The notes: generated by a model from the letters alone, not told the origin. 64,000 nt of DNA from Flavobacteriales bacterium (GCA_947491305.1 CANLIL010000004.1:1-64000); one strand, 5' to 3'; positions 9,846 through 20,426 are shown, counted from the stretch's first letter. Translations and numbers: made by a program.

Positions 9846-12326
9846 ATGTCTGAAAGAGTTACCTATTTTGTAAGTGTAATTTTACCGATTCCTATTCACA
9901 AGGAATTTACGTACCGCGTTCCTTTTGAAATGAATGATCAATTATTAATTGGTGTTCGTGTGATTGTGCCTTTTGGTAAATCAAAAATGTTGACCGGTAT
10001 TATTACTGCTATTTCTCAGACGCCACCAACAGAATACCAAGCAAAATACATCGAATTAGTGTTGGATGACGCACCAATTATCACAAAAGAACAATACCTT
10101 TTTTGGCAATGGATTTCGACTTATTACATGGCGCCAATTGGTGATGTAATGAATGCAGCTTTACCTTCAAATTTAAAATTAGCCAGCGAAACAACGATTG
10201 TAATTCACCCAGATTTTGATGAACAACGAACATCACTTGAGGAACGAGAGCAACAAATTTTAGCTATTCTTGAAATTAGAACAAGCATCGAGTTAAAAGA
10301 AATAGCAGAAATCATTGGTGTAAAAACTATTCAACCCATTATTAAAAAAATGATGGAGCGTAAAATTATTATTTCTAAAGAAGAATTGAATGATAAATTT
10401 ACACCAAAAACTGCTCAATTTGTTTGCATTAACCCATCATTAAACGAAGAAGAACTTAGTGATGAAATAACACGTTTAGAACAAAAAAAAGGTGCAGAGA
10501 AACAATTAAATGCAGTGCTTTCAATATTAAATCTAACTCAAAAAACTACAAACGATTTTACGCCAATTCTTAAAAAAGAACTCACTGAAAACGGAATTTC
10601 TGCTTCTACCCTTGCTACCTTAGAGAAAAAAGGAATCATTGAAATAAATCGAACACAAATATCACGGTTTTCATTTACTGATAAAGAACAATTTTCATTC
10701 AAACAACTTTCTGAAGATCAATCAGTTGCTTTAAACGAAATTCATGCAAGCTTTGAGAAATTCACCACTACCCTTTTACATGGTGTAACCGGTTCTGGAA
10801 AAACAGAAGTATATGTTCAACTAATTCAAGAGCAGCTTGACTTAGGTAAACAAGTGTTGTTTTTATTACCTGAAATCGCATTAACTACTCAGTTAATTCA
10901 ACGATTATCAGCCTATTTTGGTGATTTAGTGGGTGTATATCATTCGAAATTTAATCAAAATGAACGGGTTGAAATTTGGAGCCATGTCTTAAACAATAAC
11001 CCTAATCGTTTTCGCATCATATTAGGTGCTCGCTCGTCAGTTTTCTTGCCCTTTAAAGATCTTGGACTCATCATTGTTGACGAAGAACACGAAACGAGTT
11101 TTAAACAATTCGATCCATCGCCGCGCTACAATGCAAGAGATGCTGCCATCGTTTTGGGACATTATTATCACTCAAAAGTATTACTCGGTTCTGCAACTCC
11201 TTCCATGGAAACCTATTACAATGCAACAAATGGTAAATATGGCTTAGTGAGTTTAAACAAACGTTTTGGCGGTGTTCAAATGCCCGAAATCTTATGTGCT
11301 GATGTCAAAAAAGAACGACGTCAAAAAAGCATGCAATCGCATTTCACGAATTTTTTGATTGAACACATTCGTACTGCTTTAAACCAACAAGAACAAGTTA
11401 TTTTATTTCAAAACAGAAGAGGATATACACCACTTTGGAGTTGCGAAATTTGCAATTGGACCCCAAAATGTCAACATTGTGATGTTTCATTAACCTATCA
11501 CAAACATTCAAATACTTTAAAATGTCATTATTGTAGTTATACAACCGCACCAGTCGGATCGTGCGCTTGTTGTGGGTCTAATCGCCTTAAAATGGTTGGA
11601 TTTGGTACAGAAAAAATTGAAGATGAGTTAGCCTTAATTTTTCCGACTGCAAAAATTCAACGTTTAGATTTAGATAGTACACGCTCTAAAAATGCGTATG
11701 AAACCATCTTAGGTGATTTTGAAAATCGATCTGTTGATATTTTAATTGGTACACAAATGGTCAGCAAAGGACTGGATTTTGATAATGTAAGTTTAGTTGG
11801 AATTCTCGATGCAGATATGTTGTTAAATCGACCTGACTTTAGAGCATTTGAACGATCGTATCACTTGATGTCACAAGTAGCAGGGAGAGCTGGAAGAAAA
11901 CACAAAAGAGGAACTGTAATCATTCAAACAGGCGATCCAGATCATTGGGTCATTCAAAAAGTAATCAACCACGATTATATTGGTTTTTATGAAAACGAAA
12001 AAATAGAACGACAACTTTATTTCTATCCTCCATATTACAAGCTCATTGAATTTACATTAAAACACAAAGATGAGCACCTGTTAGATAAAGCTGCGCTCGA
12101 TTTCAGTAATGCGTTACGAGAAGTTTTTAAAGAACGTGTAATTGGACCAGAATACCCAATTATAAAAAGAATTCAAAATTTGTACTTGAAATCCATCAAA
12201 TTAAAAGTAGAAAAAGATATTTCTGATAAAAAAATAAAGGAACGCCTTCAGCAACTTATCGATGCATTTTACAGCGTTCCTTCTTATAAATCAATTCGTT
12301 TGATTGTAAACGTTGACCCCGCTTAA
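9846..12326 (+). CDS. priA: primosomal protein N' (replication restart helicase PriA)
   Basis: 826 aa; [11 protein letters not shown] Walker A, DEEH, zinc-binding C-x2-C clusters ([20 protein letters not shown]), SQVAGRAGR. Confidence 0.97.
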   Translation: MSERVTYFVSVILPIPIHKEFTYRVPFEMNDQLLIGVRVIVPFGKSKMLTGIITAISQTPPTEYQAKYIELVLDDAPIITKEQYLFWQWISTYYMAPIGDVMNAALPSNLKLASETTIVIHPDFDEQRTSLEEREQQILAILEIRTSIELKEIAEIIGVKTIQPIIKKMMERKIIISKEELNDKFTPKTAQFVCINPSLNEEELSDEITRLEQKKGAEKQLNAVLSILNLTQKTTNDFTPILKKELTENGISASTLATLEKKGIIEINRTQISRFSFTDKEQFSFKQLSEDQSVALNEIHASFEKFTTTLLHGVTGSGKTEVYVQLIQEQLDLGKQVLFLLPEIALTTQLIQRLSAYFGDLVGVYHSKFNQNERVEIWSHVLNNNPNRFRIILGARSSVFLPFKDLGLIIVDEEHETSFKQFDPSPRYNARDAAIVLGHYYHSKVLLGSATPSMETYYNATNGKYGLVSLNKRFGGVQMPEILCADVKKERRQKSMQSHFTNFLIEHIRTALNQQEQVILFQNRRGYTPLWSCEICNWTPKCQHCDVSLTYHKHSNTLKCHYCSYTTAPVGSCACCGSNRLKMVGFGTEKIEDELALIFPTAKIQRLDLDSTRSKNAYETILGDFENRSVDILIGTQMVSKGLDFDNVSLVGILDADMLLNRPDFRAFERSYHLMSQVAGRAGRKHKRGTVIIQTGDPDHWVIQKVINHDYIGFYENEKIERQLYFYPPYYKLIEFTLKHKDEHLLDKAALDFSNALREVFKERVIGPEYPIIKRIQNLYLKSIKLKVEKDISDKKIKERLQQLIDAFYSVPSYKSIRLIVNVDPA

Positions 12327-13192
12327 CCTAGGTATGATTTTAACATCCGGCTTCGGGCAGTGTGTTTCAATCTTCGAATTGCTTTTTCTTTTATCTGACG
12401 AACGCGTTCGCGTGTTAATTCGAACTGTTCTCCGATTTCTTCTAACGTCAATGGATACTTTCCATTTAAACCATAATATAAGCGAACAACATCCCCTTCA
12501 CGTTGCGTCAAAGTAGAAAGCGAACGATTTATTTCAATTCGCAACGACTCACTTACTAATTCAATTTCTGGACTAGGTAACGAATCATTCAATAAAATAT
12601 CATACATGTTTGATGAAGAATCGTCTCCTTCCACCATTGGGGCATCCAATGAAAAATGTTTGCCATTGATTGCCATTGATTGCCTAATTTCATCTGAAGT
12701 GCATTCTAACAATTCAGCCAATTCATCAGCAGAAGGTGGTCGTTCTAATCGTTGTTCCAATTCAGAAAACGCTTTGTTTATTCGATTTATTGATCCGATT
12801 TTATTTAAAGGTAAGCGTACAATCCTAGCTTGTTCTGCCAACGCTTGAAGAATTGATTGACGAATCCACCATACAGCATAAGAAATGAATTTAAAACCTC
12901 TGGTTTCATCAAAGCGTTGTGCCGCTTTTATCAATCCTAAATTCCCTTCATTAATTAAATCTGGTAAAGTCAACCCTTGATTTTGGTATTGTTTAGACAC
13001 AGAAATAACAAAGCGTAAATTAGCTTTCGTTAAACGTTCCAAAGCATTTTGATCACCCGCTTTAATTTTTTGTGCAAGCTCCACTTCTTCTTCTGCTGAA
13101 ATTAAGTCCATACGACTTATCTCTTGTAGATATTTATCCAGTGAAGCAGATTCTCGATTCGTTACTTGTTTGCTTATTTTAAATTGTCGCAT
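12323..13192 (-). CDS. rpoD: primary RNA polymerase sigma factor (RpoD/SigA family)
   Basis: [87 protein letters not shown]. Start set to internal [12 protein letters not shown]. Confidence 0.96.
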   Translation of the reverse strand: MRQFKISKQVTNRESASLDKYLQEISRMDLISAEEEVELAQKIKAGDQNALERLTKANLRFVISVSKQYQNQGLTLPDLINEGNLGLIKAAQRFDETRGFKFISYAVWWIRQSILQALAEQARIVRLPLNKIGSINRINKAFSELEQRLERPPSADELAELLECTSDEIRQSMAINGKHFSLDAPMVEGDDSSSNMYDILLNDSLPSPEIELVSESLRIEINRSLSTLTQREGDVVRLYYGLNGKYPLTLEEIGEQFELTRERVRQIKEKAIRRLKHTARSRMLKSYLG

Positions 13193-13223
13193 AGGATAAA
13201 AATTAAGTTGAATCAATTTCAAT

Positions 13224-13239
13224 ACACTATTTATAGTGT
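13224..13239. promoter_or_regulatory. Inverted repeat ACACTAT-TT-ATAGTGT upstream of rpoD
   Basis: Perfect 7-bp arms, 2-bp spacer, 31 bp upstream of the rpoD start. Confidence 0.4.
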
Positions 13240-13344
13240 TAATTTAATTATTGAAAATGATACCGTCTAAAAAATTACGTATATTTTTTCCATGAATGAA
13301 CAAAATGGCGCTCTCGATGAACATTTCCTATTTGCCTTCGATAA

Positions 13345-13377
13345 TTGCCACAATAAAAATTAGTTTGATTACCTTTG
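13345..13377 (+). promoter_or_regulatory. Bacteroidetes-type promoter (TTG -33, TACCTTTG -7)
   Basis: TTG 13345-13347, 22-nt spacer, TACCTTTG 13370-13377, 24 nt before ATG 13402. Confidence 0.5.
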
Positions 13378-13401
13378 AGCATTGAATTTCAATCTTTTTA
13401 T

Positions 13402-13869
13402 ATGAAAATTTTAATGGTTTGTTTGGGAAATATTTGTCGATCTCCACTTGCAGAAGGAATTTTACGTCAAAAAACAATTGAAAATCAACACACTATAATA
13501 ATTGATTCGGCTGGAACAATTGGTATACATGCAGGTGAACAACCGGATAAAAGAATGCAAGCAACTGCGTTAAAATATGGTATTGATTTGTCCACATTGC
13601 ACTCAAGACAAGTTACATTGAATGACTTTCAAGAATTTGACCGCATTTATGCAATGGACGAGTCAAATTATAGTGATTTACAGAAATTAGCAAAAAACGA
13701 AGTTCAAAAAGCGAAAGTTCGCCTATTATTGGATGAAAACCCCTTGAATAGCCTTAAAAATGTTCCTGACCCTTATTACGGTGGACAGGAAGGATTTGAA
13801 CAAGTCTATTTTTTATTGGAAGAGACAATTAATCACTTAATTAATAATTTGAAACATGACGAACGGTAA
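13402..13869 (+). CDS. low-molecular-weight protein tyrosine phosphatase
   Basis: VCLGNICRSP active-site loop and VPDPYYGG; start moved from 13375 to the ATG of MKILMVCLGN. Confidence 0.94.
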   Translation: MKILMVCLGNICRSPLAEGILRQKTIENQHTIIIDSAGTIGIHAGEQPDKRMQATALKYGIDLSTLHSRQVTLNDFQEFDRIYAMDESNYSDLQKLAKNEVQKAKVRLLLDENPLNSLKNVPDPYYGGQEGFEQVYFLLEETINHLINNLKHDER

Positions 13870-14572
13870 AATTTATTTAATTCCAAATACTTTAGGAGGT
13901 GAATCTACAAAAGACATTATTCCTCAGGAAGTTGCTGAATTAGCAACAAGTTTAAGAACTTTTGCCGTTGAAGATGTAAAATCTGCAAGAAGATTATTGC
14001 GCAAAATTGACCGTGAATTTCCGATTGATGAATGCCAATTTTTTGAAATGAATAAACGAACACCAATCGAAGAATTGCACAAAATTTTACGCGCACTTTC
14101 TGACGAAAATAGTATTGGAGTAATTTCGGAAGCTGGATGCCCGGGTGTTGCTGATCCTGGCGCTGAATTAGTTGCATTAGCGCAACAACGAAAAATCGAG
14201 GTCGTTCCATTAGTCGGACCCTCTTCGATTCTTTTAGCACTTATGGGAAGTGGTTTTTCCGGTCAAAATTTTGCGTTTCATGGTTATTTACCTAAAGAAA
14301 GAAAAGATCGAATCAAAAAAATAAAAGACTTCGAGGGCGATTCAAGACGAAATGGAACCACACATATTTTTATGGACACACCATTTAGAAACATGAACGT
14401 ACTGGATGATTTATTAAATGAATTAGCCGATCCGACAATGGTTTGTATTGCTTCGAATATCACCCTTACCGATGCTTCAATTAAAACGATGTCTGTTAAA
14501 AACTGGCGAGAAGAAGCGTATGATTTAGCGAAAATTCCTACAATGTTTTTGATTGGAACAAGTCAGGTTTAG
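13856..14572 (+). CDS. SAM-dependent tetrapyrrole-methylase-fold methyltransferase (RsmI-related)
   Basis: GVISEAGCPGVADPGAELVALAQ, LVGPSSILLALMGSGFSGQNFAFHGYLPK; overlaps phosphatase by 14 bp. Confidence 0.87.
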   Translation: MTNGKIYLIPNTLGGESTKDIIPQEVAELATSLRTFAVEDVKSARRLLRKIDREFPIDECQFFEMNKRTPIEELHKILRALSDENSIGVISEAGCPGVADPGAELVALAQQRKIEVVPLVGPSSILLALMGSGFSGQNFAFHGYLPKERKDRIKKIKDFEGDSRRNGTTHIFMDTPFRNMNVLDDLLNELADPTMVCIASNITLTDASIKTMSVKNWREEAYDLAKIPTMFLIGTSQV

Positions 14573-14584
14573 TTTGATAGTTTG

Positions 14585-14632
14585 TTAGTTAGTTAGTTAG
14601 GTAGTTAGGTAGTTAGGTAGTTAGGTAGTTAG
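14585..14632. repeat. Simple tandem repeat (TTAG)x4 + (GTAGTTAG)x4 in a convergent intergenic gap
   Basis: Read directly: ttagttagttagttag then gtagttag x4, with partial copies on both sides. Confidence 0.95.
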
Positions 14633-14733
14633 GTATTAGTTTAGATTTCAAAAGAACAACGATCTCGTTTCATTAGTCAATTAACACATTACTCAATTGT
14701 TACATTAATTAATTCCTAAAATCTAAAAAAAAC

Positions 14734-15513
14734 CTATTTTATCCCTCTACTTTTTTTAATCGCATCGTAAGAATCTTGAATACTTTGGAATTTTTCTTTG
14801 GCACCTTTTTGAAACTCTTCTCCCATCTGAGCTACTTTATCAGGATGATATTTAACTGCCATTTGACGGTATGCTTTTTTAACCTCATCATCTGATGCTG
14901 CTGAAGTGATCTCTAAAACAATATAATCTGAGTCGGTATTTCGGTAAAACATGTTTTTAACGCTCTCAAATTCTGAAGTTGAGATTCCCAATGATTGTGC
15001 AATCGATTGAATAACGTTCAATTCTGTCGGAGAAACATGTCCGTCAGCTTTTGCAATCCCAAATAAATAATGCACCAATTGAATGCGGATTTCTGGTTGC
15101 ATGCGCATGCGAATATCTTGACAGATTTGTTGCAACGGAATGTTCCCTGAATCAATGAAGCGTTTAAGTGTTTGGAGATGTGAGCTATTAAATTGCGGAC
15201 CAAATTGCTGGCTAAAAAATGCTTTGACGTAATCCAATTCTGCTTTTAAAACTTTTCCATCTGCTGTCATTACAGCTGCTGAAAGTGCCATTAACATTGT
15301 TGGAACATCATTGACAGACGTTCGTTGTTGATAAAAACTGAATACATCTTCTGCCGAAAAACTTCTGCCATCTTTTTCTGCATTTTGGCGTAATTTAGCC
15401 ATTGTTGTTTGATAATTATCAACAAACGAACCTACTACAAATCCTATAATAGCAGCAAAAAAACTGCGACCGAACAAAAAATATGCTCCAACCGCTATAA
15501 CCCATTTAAACAA
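14734..15513 (-). CDS. TerB-like plus C-terminal J-domain protein (DjlA-like)
   Basis: N-terminal TM, TerB-like helical repeats (ADGKVLKAELDYVKAFF, ADGHVSPTELNVIQ), J domain with YHPDK (HPD). Confidence 0.85.
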   Translation of the reverse strand: MFKWVIAVGAYFLFGRSFFAAIIGFVVGSFVDNYQTTMAKLRQNAEKDGRSFSAEDVFSFYQQRTSVNDVPTMLMALSAAVMTADGKVLKAELDYVKAFFSQQFGPQFNSSHLQTLKRFIDSGNIPLQQICQDIRMRMQPEIRIQLVHYLFGIAKADGHVSPTELNVIQSIAQSLGISTSEFESVKNMFYRNTDSDYIVLEITSAASDDEVKKAYRQMAVKYHPDKVAQMGEEFQKGAKEKFQSIQDSYDAIKKSRGIK

Positions 15514-15538
15514 ATTGCACGATTTAAATTATAAAAAA

Positions 15539-15562
15539 AAGAGTGCTCTTTCGAACACTCTT
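15539..15562 (-). terminator. Hairpin terminator downstream of htpG
   Basis: AAGAGTG ... CACTCTT flanked by T run on the minus strand. Confidence 0.65.
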
Positions 15563-15578
15563 CAAAACTAAAAAAAAA

Positions 15579-17468
15579 TTATTCAACTAAAGCAGTTGTT
15601 CGCTCAATAAATTCACTTAATGCTGCACCTTTTAACATTCCTTGCGAAAGTAAGGCTAAATCAGTTAGTTGTTTAACTAGTTCAACTTGTGCCGCATCCT
15701 CTTTTTGGAGCAATGAACCAATTTTTGCATGATTTCCATTTACTGCAACCGTATACATTTCAGGAAAAGCACCCATAAAACCTGCACCGCCAATTTTTTG
15801 TTGTTCCATCATTCTTCGAATAAATTCTGGCTGTGTAATGATTATTGGCGCATCATCAGCACTCATGCTTTCAAATTGAACTTTGAACTTGTCTTTACTC
15901 AATACTTTTTCGAAAACTGGCTGCAATTTCTCTTCTTCTTCTTTCGATAATTTTGAAGGAATCTCGTCCGTTTTTTGAATCAATTTATCTAATGTATCTG
16001 AATCCACTCGAGCAAAAGAACAATTCTCAAACGATTGCTCCATCAATGAAATCCAATGTGGCGCTAATGGTCCATCGATGTGTAAAACTTCGTAACCACG
16101 ATCGTTTGCCTTTTTAATAAATGAATATTGTTCTTCCGGATTATTCGTGTATAAAAACACAACTTTACCTTCATTATTTGTTTGCAGAGGTGCAACTTTT
16201 TCTTTGAATTCTTCCACTGTAAAGAATCCACCTTTCGTGTCTTTTAATAAGGTAAATGTTTTCGCTTTATCAGCAAACTTTTCATCAGAAAGCGAACCAT
16301 ATTGAACAAATATCTGCAAATCATCCCATTTTTCCTCAAAATCTTTGCGGTCATTTTTATACATTTCCGCTAATTTATCAGCAACTTTTTTAGTAATATG
16401 TGCTGAAATCTTCTTTACATTTCCATCACTTTGTAGGTAAGAACGAGAAACATTCAATGGGATATCTGGTGAATCGATTACACCATGTAAAAGCGTTAAA
16501 AACTCAGGTACAATCTCCGCTACACTATCAGTAATAAATACTTGATTTGAATATAAATTGATTTTATTTCGTTGAACTTCAACGTTTTCTTTAATCTTAG
16601 GAAAGTATAAAATACCTGTTAAGTTAAACGGGTAATCAACATTTAAATGAATGTGGAACAACGGGCTGTCAAAACTTGCTGGATACAATTCTCTGTAAAA
16701 CGCATCATAATCATCTTTTGTTAAATCAACTGGTGCTTTTGTCCATGCTGGTGAAACATTGTTAACTTGATTTTCAACTTCGATTGCAACGCGTTTTACT
16801 TTTCCATTTTCATCTTTTTCTCCTTCAGGTGAATCAATGTATTCTGTTTTAGTTCCAAAAAAAACAGGAATAGGTAAAAACTTGCAATATTTTGTTAAGA
16901 TTTCGTCAATTTTAGCTTTTTCTAAAAATTCAACAGCATCTTCTGAAATATATAAAACAATGTCTGTTCCTCTCGTTGATTTTTCAATATCTGTAATCGT
17001 ATATTCGGGAGAACCATTGCTTTCCCATTGAACAGCTTGAGAACCTTCATGGCGTGAAAGTGTTTGAATTTGTACACGTTCAGCAACCATAAATGCCGAG
17101 TAAAAACCTAAACCAAAATGACCAATTATTTGTTCAGCTCCTTCTTTTCCTTGGTACATTTGAACAAATTCTTCTGCACCAGAAAATGCAATTTGATTAA
17201 TGTATTTATCAATTTCGTCAGCTGTCATTCCAATTCCATTGTCTCGAATGGTTAAGGTCTTTGCTGTTTTATCAAGAATAACTTCAACTTTTATATCGCT
17301 TAAATCTCCTTTGTATTCACCATTATTTGAAAGTACTTTTAATTTTTGGGATGCATCCACAGCATTTGAAACCAATTCACGTAAAAAGATTTCATGATCA
17401 GAATACAAGAATTTTTTAATTATTGGAAAAATGTTTTCCGTTTGAACGTTAATTTGACCTGTTCTCAT
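15579..17468 (-). CDS. htpG: molecular chaperone HtpG (Hsp90)
   Basis: 629 aa; FLRELVSNAVDASQKL, IRDNGIGMT, GHFGLGFYSAFMVA, LNVSRSYLQSD. Confidence 0.97.
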   Translation of the reverse strand: MRTGQINVQTENIFPIIKKFLYSDHEIFLRELVSNAVDASQKLKVLSNNGEYKGDLSDIKVEVILDKTAKTLTIRDNGIGMTADEIDKYINQIAFSGAEEFVQMYQGKEGAEQIIGHFGLGFYSAFMVAERVQIQTLSRHEGSQAVQWESNGSPEYTITDIEKSTRGTDIVLYISEDAVEFLEKAKIDEILTKYCKFLPIPVFFGTKTEYIDSPEGEKDENGKVKRVAIEVENQVNNVSPAWTKAPVDLTKDDYDAFYRELYPASFDSPLFHIHLNVDYPFNLTGILYFPKIKENVEVQRNKINLYSNQVFITDSVAEIVPEFLTLLHGVIDSPDIPLNVSRSYLQSDGNVKKISAHITKKVADKLAEMYKNDRKDFEEKWDDLQIFVQYGSLSDEKFADKAKTFTLLKDTKGGFFTVEEFKEKVAPLQTNNEGKVVFLYTNNPEEQYSFIKKANDRGYEVLHIDGPLAPHWISLMEQSFENCSFARVDSDTLDKLIQKTDEIPSKLSKEEEEKLQPVFEKVLSKDKFKVQFESMSADDAPIIITQPEFIRRMMEQQKIGGAGFMGAFPEMYTVAVNGNHAKIGSLLQKEDAAQVELVKQLTDLALLSQGMLKGAALSEFIERTTALVE

Positions 17469-17591
17469 ATTTTACAATTTTATTATTCGTTAGTTGTATT
17501 CTGTTTGTCAATCTTTATGCCACCTGTTTTATTCTGACAAAGTGTCTTAATTAAACGCCAAATTGACTTAGTTAATTTCAATATTTATCCT

Positions 17592-17599
17592 TAATTTTG
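17592..17599 (+). promoter_or_regulatory. -7 element TAATTTTG
   Basis: TAnnTTTG match 11 nt before GTG start 17611. Confidence 0.4.
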
Positions 17600-17610
17600 A
17601 AAAAAAAATC

Positions 17611-19083
17611 GTGTTATATTCATTCATTTTCTTTTTAGTATCAATCGCTTTTGTGAAGTATAGCCGTTTCTTCAAAATACCTGGTTTACCAAACTACATA
17701 TTACCATTAGCATTTATTTTAAAATTTATTACGGGTTATTTATTTAATATAATTCACGAATACACTTATGGTTTTGGCGATTTAAGTCATGATGGTTCCG
17801 TATTTATGCTTGAAGCTAGCCAGTTAAATGCTGTTTTTTACAAAAATCCATCTGTCTATTTTAAATTTCTATTTGGTATTGACGATTCAACAAAAGCAAT
17901 CTTGAAGTACCTCCCCAAAACAACCTATTGGAATTCAGGAGATTTAACTTTAATCAACGATAATAAAAACATTATTCGCATTCATAGTATAATTCAGTTT
18001 TTCTCGATGAACCAAATCTATATTCATGTTTCAATCATGAGTTTATTGACCTTGTATGGAATAAAAAACCTCTATAATTCATTCGTTAATCATGTTACGA
18101 TTCCAAAAATGGTATTTTTTTGGTCGCTATTTTTAATTCCAAGTACCCTGTTTTGGACTTCCAGTATTCTAAAAGAACCAATGCTTTTTCTTGGTTTCAG
18201 TTTATTAATAAAAGGGATCTTATATGACAAAATAATCTGGAAGAAAATAGTAAATATCGTATTGAGTATACTTCTTTTAGTTGGATTCAAACCTTACATT
18301 TTTGTATGTATATTAATCGCTTTTGTTGCATGGTTGATCTACCGTTTTATATTCAATTACAAATTTGTTTTTACCTTAATTTCCAGTTTAATAGTAATCG
18401 TTGTTTTAGGTAGTTTATTCTCAAAACAACGCGCTACAGTTGTAAATTATTTAACGCGAAAACAATTTGATTTTGTAAACGTTGGTAAAGGCGGATTACA
18501 TGTACAAGCTGACACGTGTTTTTATTATTTCCAACCCTATCAGTATGAAAATTTAACGATTGAAAAAGATGTTGTCTTAATAAAATCTTGTGATGCATAC
18601 GTTATGCGTTTTGGAAGTACACAAAAACCAAAAAAGGTTCGTTTAAACCCAACAGGCGAGCATTGGCGAATACATTATTATACGATAGGTTGTTTGAGTT
18701 TTATCGAGACAACTCCAATCAATAATTCGGCGCTTCAATTAGTGAAAAACATTCCAGAAGCACTAATAAATTCAATTTTAAGACCTTTTCCAACAGATCA
18801 CGGAAGTTATTTAATTTGGCTTTCAATTCTTGAAACATGGGCGATTTTATTATTTATTCTACTTGCATTCCTGAAAAGACGCAGTTTAACAAATGAAAAC
18901 AAAGGACTGGTATTTTCACTTGGAGTTTTTGCCTTATCCTTATTTCTATTAATTGGTTTCACAACACCTGTTTTAGGTGCGATGGTTCGGTACCGATTTC
19001 CTGCCCAGCTTGCATTAATACTAATTGGATTTATAATTATTGATTTTAATAAATTAAAAACATGGAAAATGTTGTTCTTATAA
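17611..19083 (+). CDS. polytopic membrane protein of unknown function (possible GT-C/EpsG-like fold)
   Basis: 490 aa with many hydrophobic segments; GTG start; no catalytic motif recognised. Confidence 0.7.
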   Translation: MLYSFIFFLVSIAFVKYSRFFKIPGLPNYILPLAFILKFITGYLFNIIHEYTYGFGDLSHDGSVFMLEASQLNAVFYKNPSVYFKFLFGIDDSTKAILKYLPKTTYWNSGDLTLINDNKNIIRIHSIIQFFSMNQIYIHVSIMSLLTLYGIKNLYNSFVNHVTIPKMVFFWSLFLIPSTLFWTSSILKEPMLFLGFSLLIKGILYDKIIWKKIVNIVLSILLLVGFKPYIFVCILIAFVAWLIYRFIFNYKFVFTLISSLIVIVVLGSLFSKQRATVVNYLTRKQFDFVNVGKGGLHVQADTCFYYFQPYQYENLTIEKDVVLIKSCDAYVMRFGSTQKPKKVRLNPTGEHWRIHYYTIGCLSFIETTPINNSALQLVKNIPEALINSILRPFPTDHGSYLIWLSILETWAILLFILLAFLKRRSLTNENKGLVFSLGVFALSLFLLIGFTTPVLGAMVRYRFPAQLALILIGFIIIDFNKLKTWKMLFL

Positions 19084-19826
19084 CAGGAGCTACCTCAGGA
19101 TTTGGAGAAGCATGTGCGCATATTTTTGCAGAAAACGGTTGGAATTTAATCATAACAGGAAGAAGAACTGAACGATTAGAAAAAATAAAATCAAAATTAA
19201 TTGAACTTTATTCCTGTAAAGTGCTAACATTAAATTTCGATGTATGCATTGAAAAAGATGTGAAAACTGCAATAGAATCGATACCAGTAGACTTTAAAAA
19301 ATCAATTAAAATATTAATTAATAATGCAGGATTAGCTGTTGGAAGAGGACCAATTCAAGATGGATCAACAGACGATTGGAATAGAATGATTGACACCAAC
19401 ATTAAAGGTTTGTTATATGTTTCACATGCAGTTATCCCATTATTAATTCAAAATACGGAAGGGCATATTTTTAATATTGGAAGCATTGCAGGAAAAGAAG
19501 TTTATCCAGGTGGAAATGTTTATTGCGCATCCAAACATGCTGTAGATGCTTTATCGAAGTCCATGCGAATTGATCTTGTAGAACACGGAATTAAAGTCAC
19601 TAATATTGCCCCAGGTGCAGCGGAGACGGAATTTTCATTAGTTCGATTTAAAGGAAATGAAACTACAGCAAAAAGTGTTTACGAAGGGTTTGATCCATTG
19701 ATGGCAAAAGACATTGCTGAAACAATTTATTTTGTAGCAACACGACCAAAACATGTCACTATCAATGATTTGGTAATTATGCCAACTGCACAAGCTTCAG
19801 CAACGGTACTTCACAAAAAGGCATAA
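19062..19826 (+). CDS. SDR family NAD(P)-dependent oxidoreductase
   Basis: ITGATSGFGEACA (TGxxxGxG), NNAG, YCASKHAVDAL (YxxxK); overlaps the preceding ORF by 22 bp. Confidence 0.94.
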   Translation: MENVVLITGATSGFGEACAHIFAENGWNLIITGRRTERLEKIKSKLIELYSCKVLTLNFDVCIEKDVKTAIESIPVDFKKSIKILINNAGLAVGRGPIQDGSTDDWNRMIDTNIKGLLYVSHAVIPLLIQNTEGHIFNIGSIAGKEVYPGGNVYCASKHAVDALSKSMRIDLVEHGIKVTNIAPGAAETEFSLVRFKGNETTAKSVYEGFDPLMAKDIAETIYFVATRPKHVTINDLVIMPTAQASATVLHKKA

Positions 19827-19829
19827 AAA

Positions 19830-19850
19830 AAGGAGACTAATAGCCTCCTT
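19830..19850. terminator. Hairpin between convergent SDR and DUF1573 genes
   Basis: AAGGAG-actaatagc-CTCCTT with A/T runs. Confidence 0.5.
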
Positions 19851-19868
19851 CCTTTAAACTAAAAATTA

Positions 19869-20288
19869 TTAATTAGTTTTTGTATCTTGTGACAAAACTG
19901 TTCCACGAATAGTTAAAACGATTGGTTCAGAAACATTCGAAGTTACTGTAATTGTTTTCGTAAAATTACCAACTCTTTTCGTGTCGTATTTTACCGAAAT
20001 AACAGATTTTTTTCCAGGTTTAACTGGTTCTTCAGGTTTGTTTGCAGTTGTACAACCACATGAAGTTTGAACGCCTTGAATTAATGCAGGAGTTTTACCT
20101 TCGTTTTTAAATTCAAATGAAAAAGTTTCATCCGAACCATAAGGAATGTTTTCTCGAACGATTTCCATTTGAGTAAATTTAATTCCTTTCTTTTGTTTTA
20201 CAACTTCTTTTTTAGCTGTTTTAGGAGCATCTTGAGCATTTACTTGCGCTGCAAAAACAAATGCCAATGTAAATAAAATGTATTTCAT
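19869..20288 (-). CDS. DUF1573 domain-containing secreted protein
   Basis: Signal peptide; FEFKNEGKTPALIQGVQTSCGCTTANKPEEPVKPGKKSVISVKYDTKRVGNFTKTITVTSN is characteristic. Confidence 0.92.
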   Translation of the reverse strand: MKYILFTLAFVFAAQVNAQDAPKTAKKEVVKQKKGIKFTQMEIVRENIPYGSDETFSFEFKNEGKTPALIQGVQTSCGCTTANKPEEPVKPGKKSVISVKYDTKRVGNFTKTITVTSNVSEPIVLTIRGTVLSQDTKTN

Positions 20289-20426
20289 AGTTTATCTTTT
20301 TTACAAGATTAATGTATTTCTTTCTCTTTTTAAAAGATTTAACAAAAAATTAATTAATGAAACAATTAATCTATGAATCCATGAAACAATTGTTACATTA
20401 ATAATTGATTTTCTATAAAAACTTTG

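Noticed and set aside
12661-12684. Tandem TGCCATTGATTGCCATTGATTGCC inside rpoD as a possible slippage site
   Set aside because: Encoded peptide ([19 protein letters not shown]) has the normal RpoD length and register, so it is coding sequence and not an expansion.
13917-14240. Minus-strand ORF in the RsmI-like gene
   Set aside because: Antisense to a conserved methyltransferase; no family resemblance.
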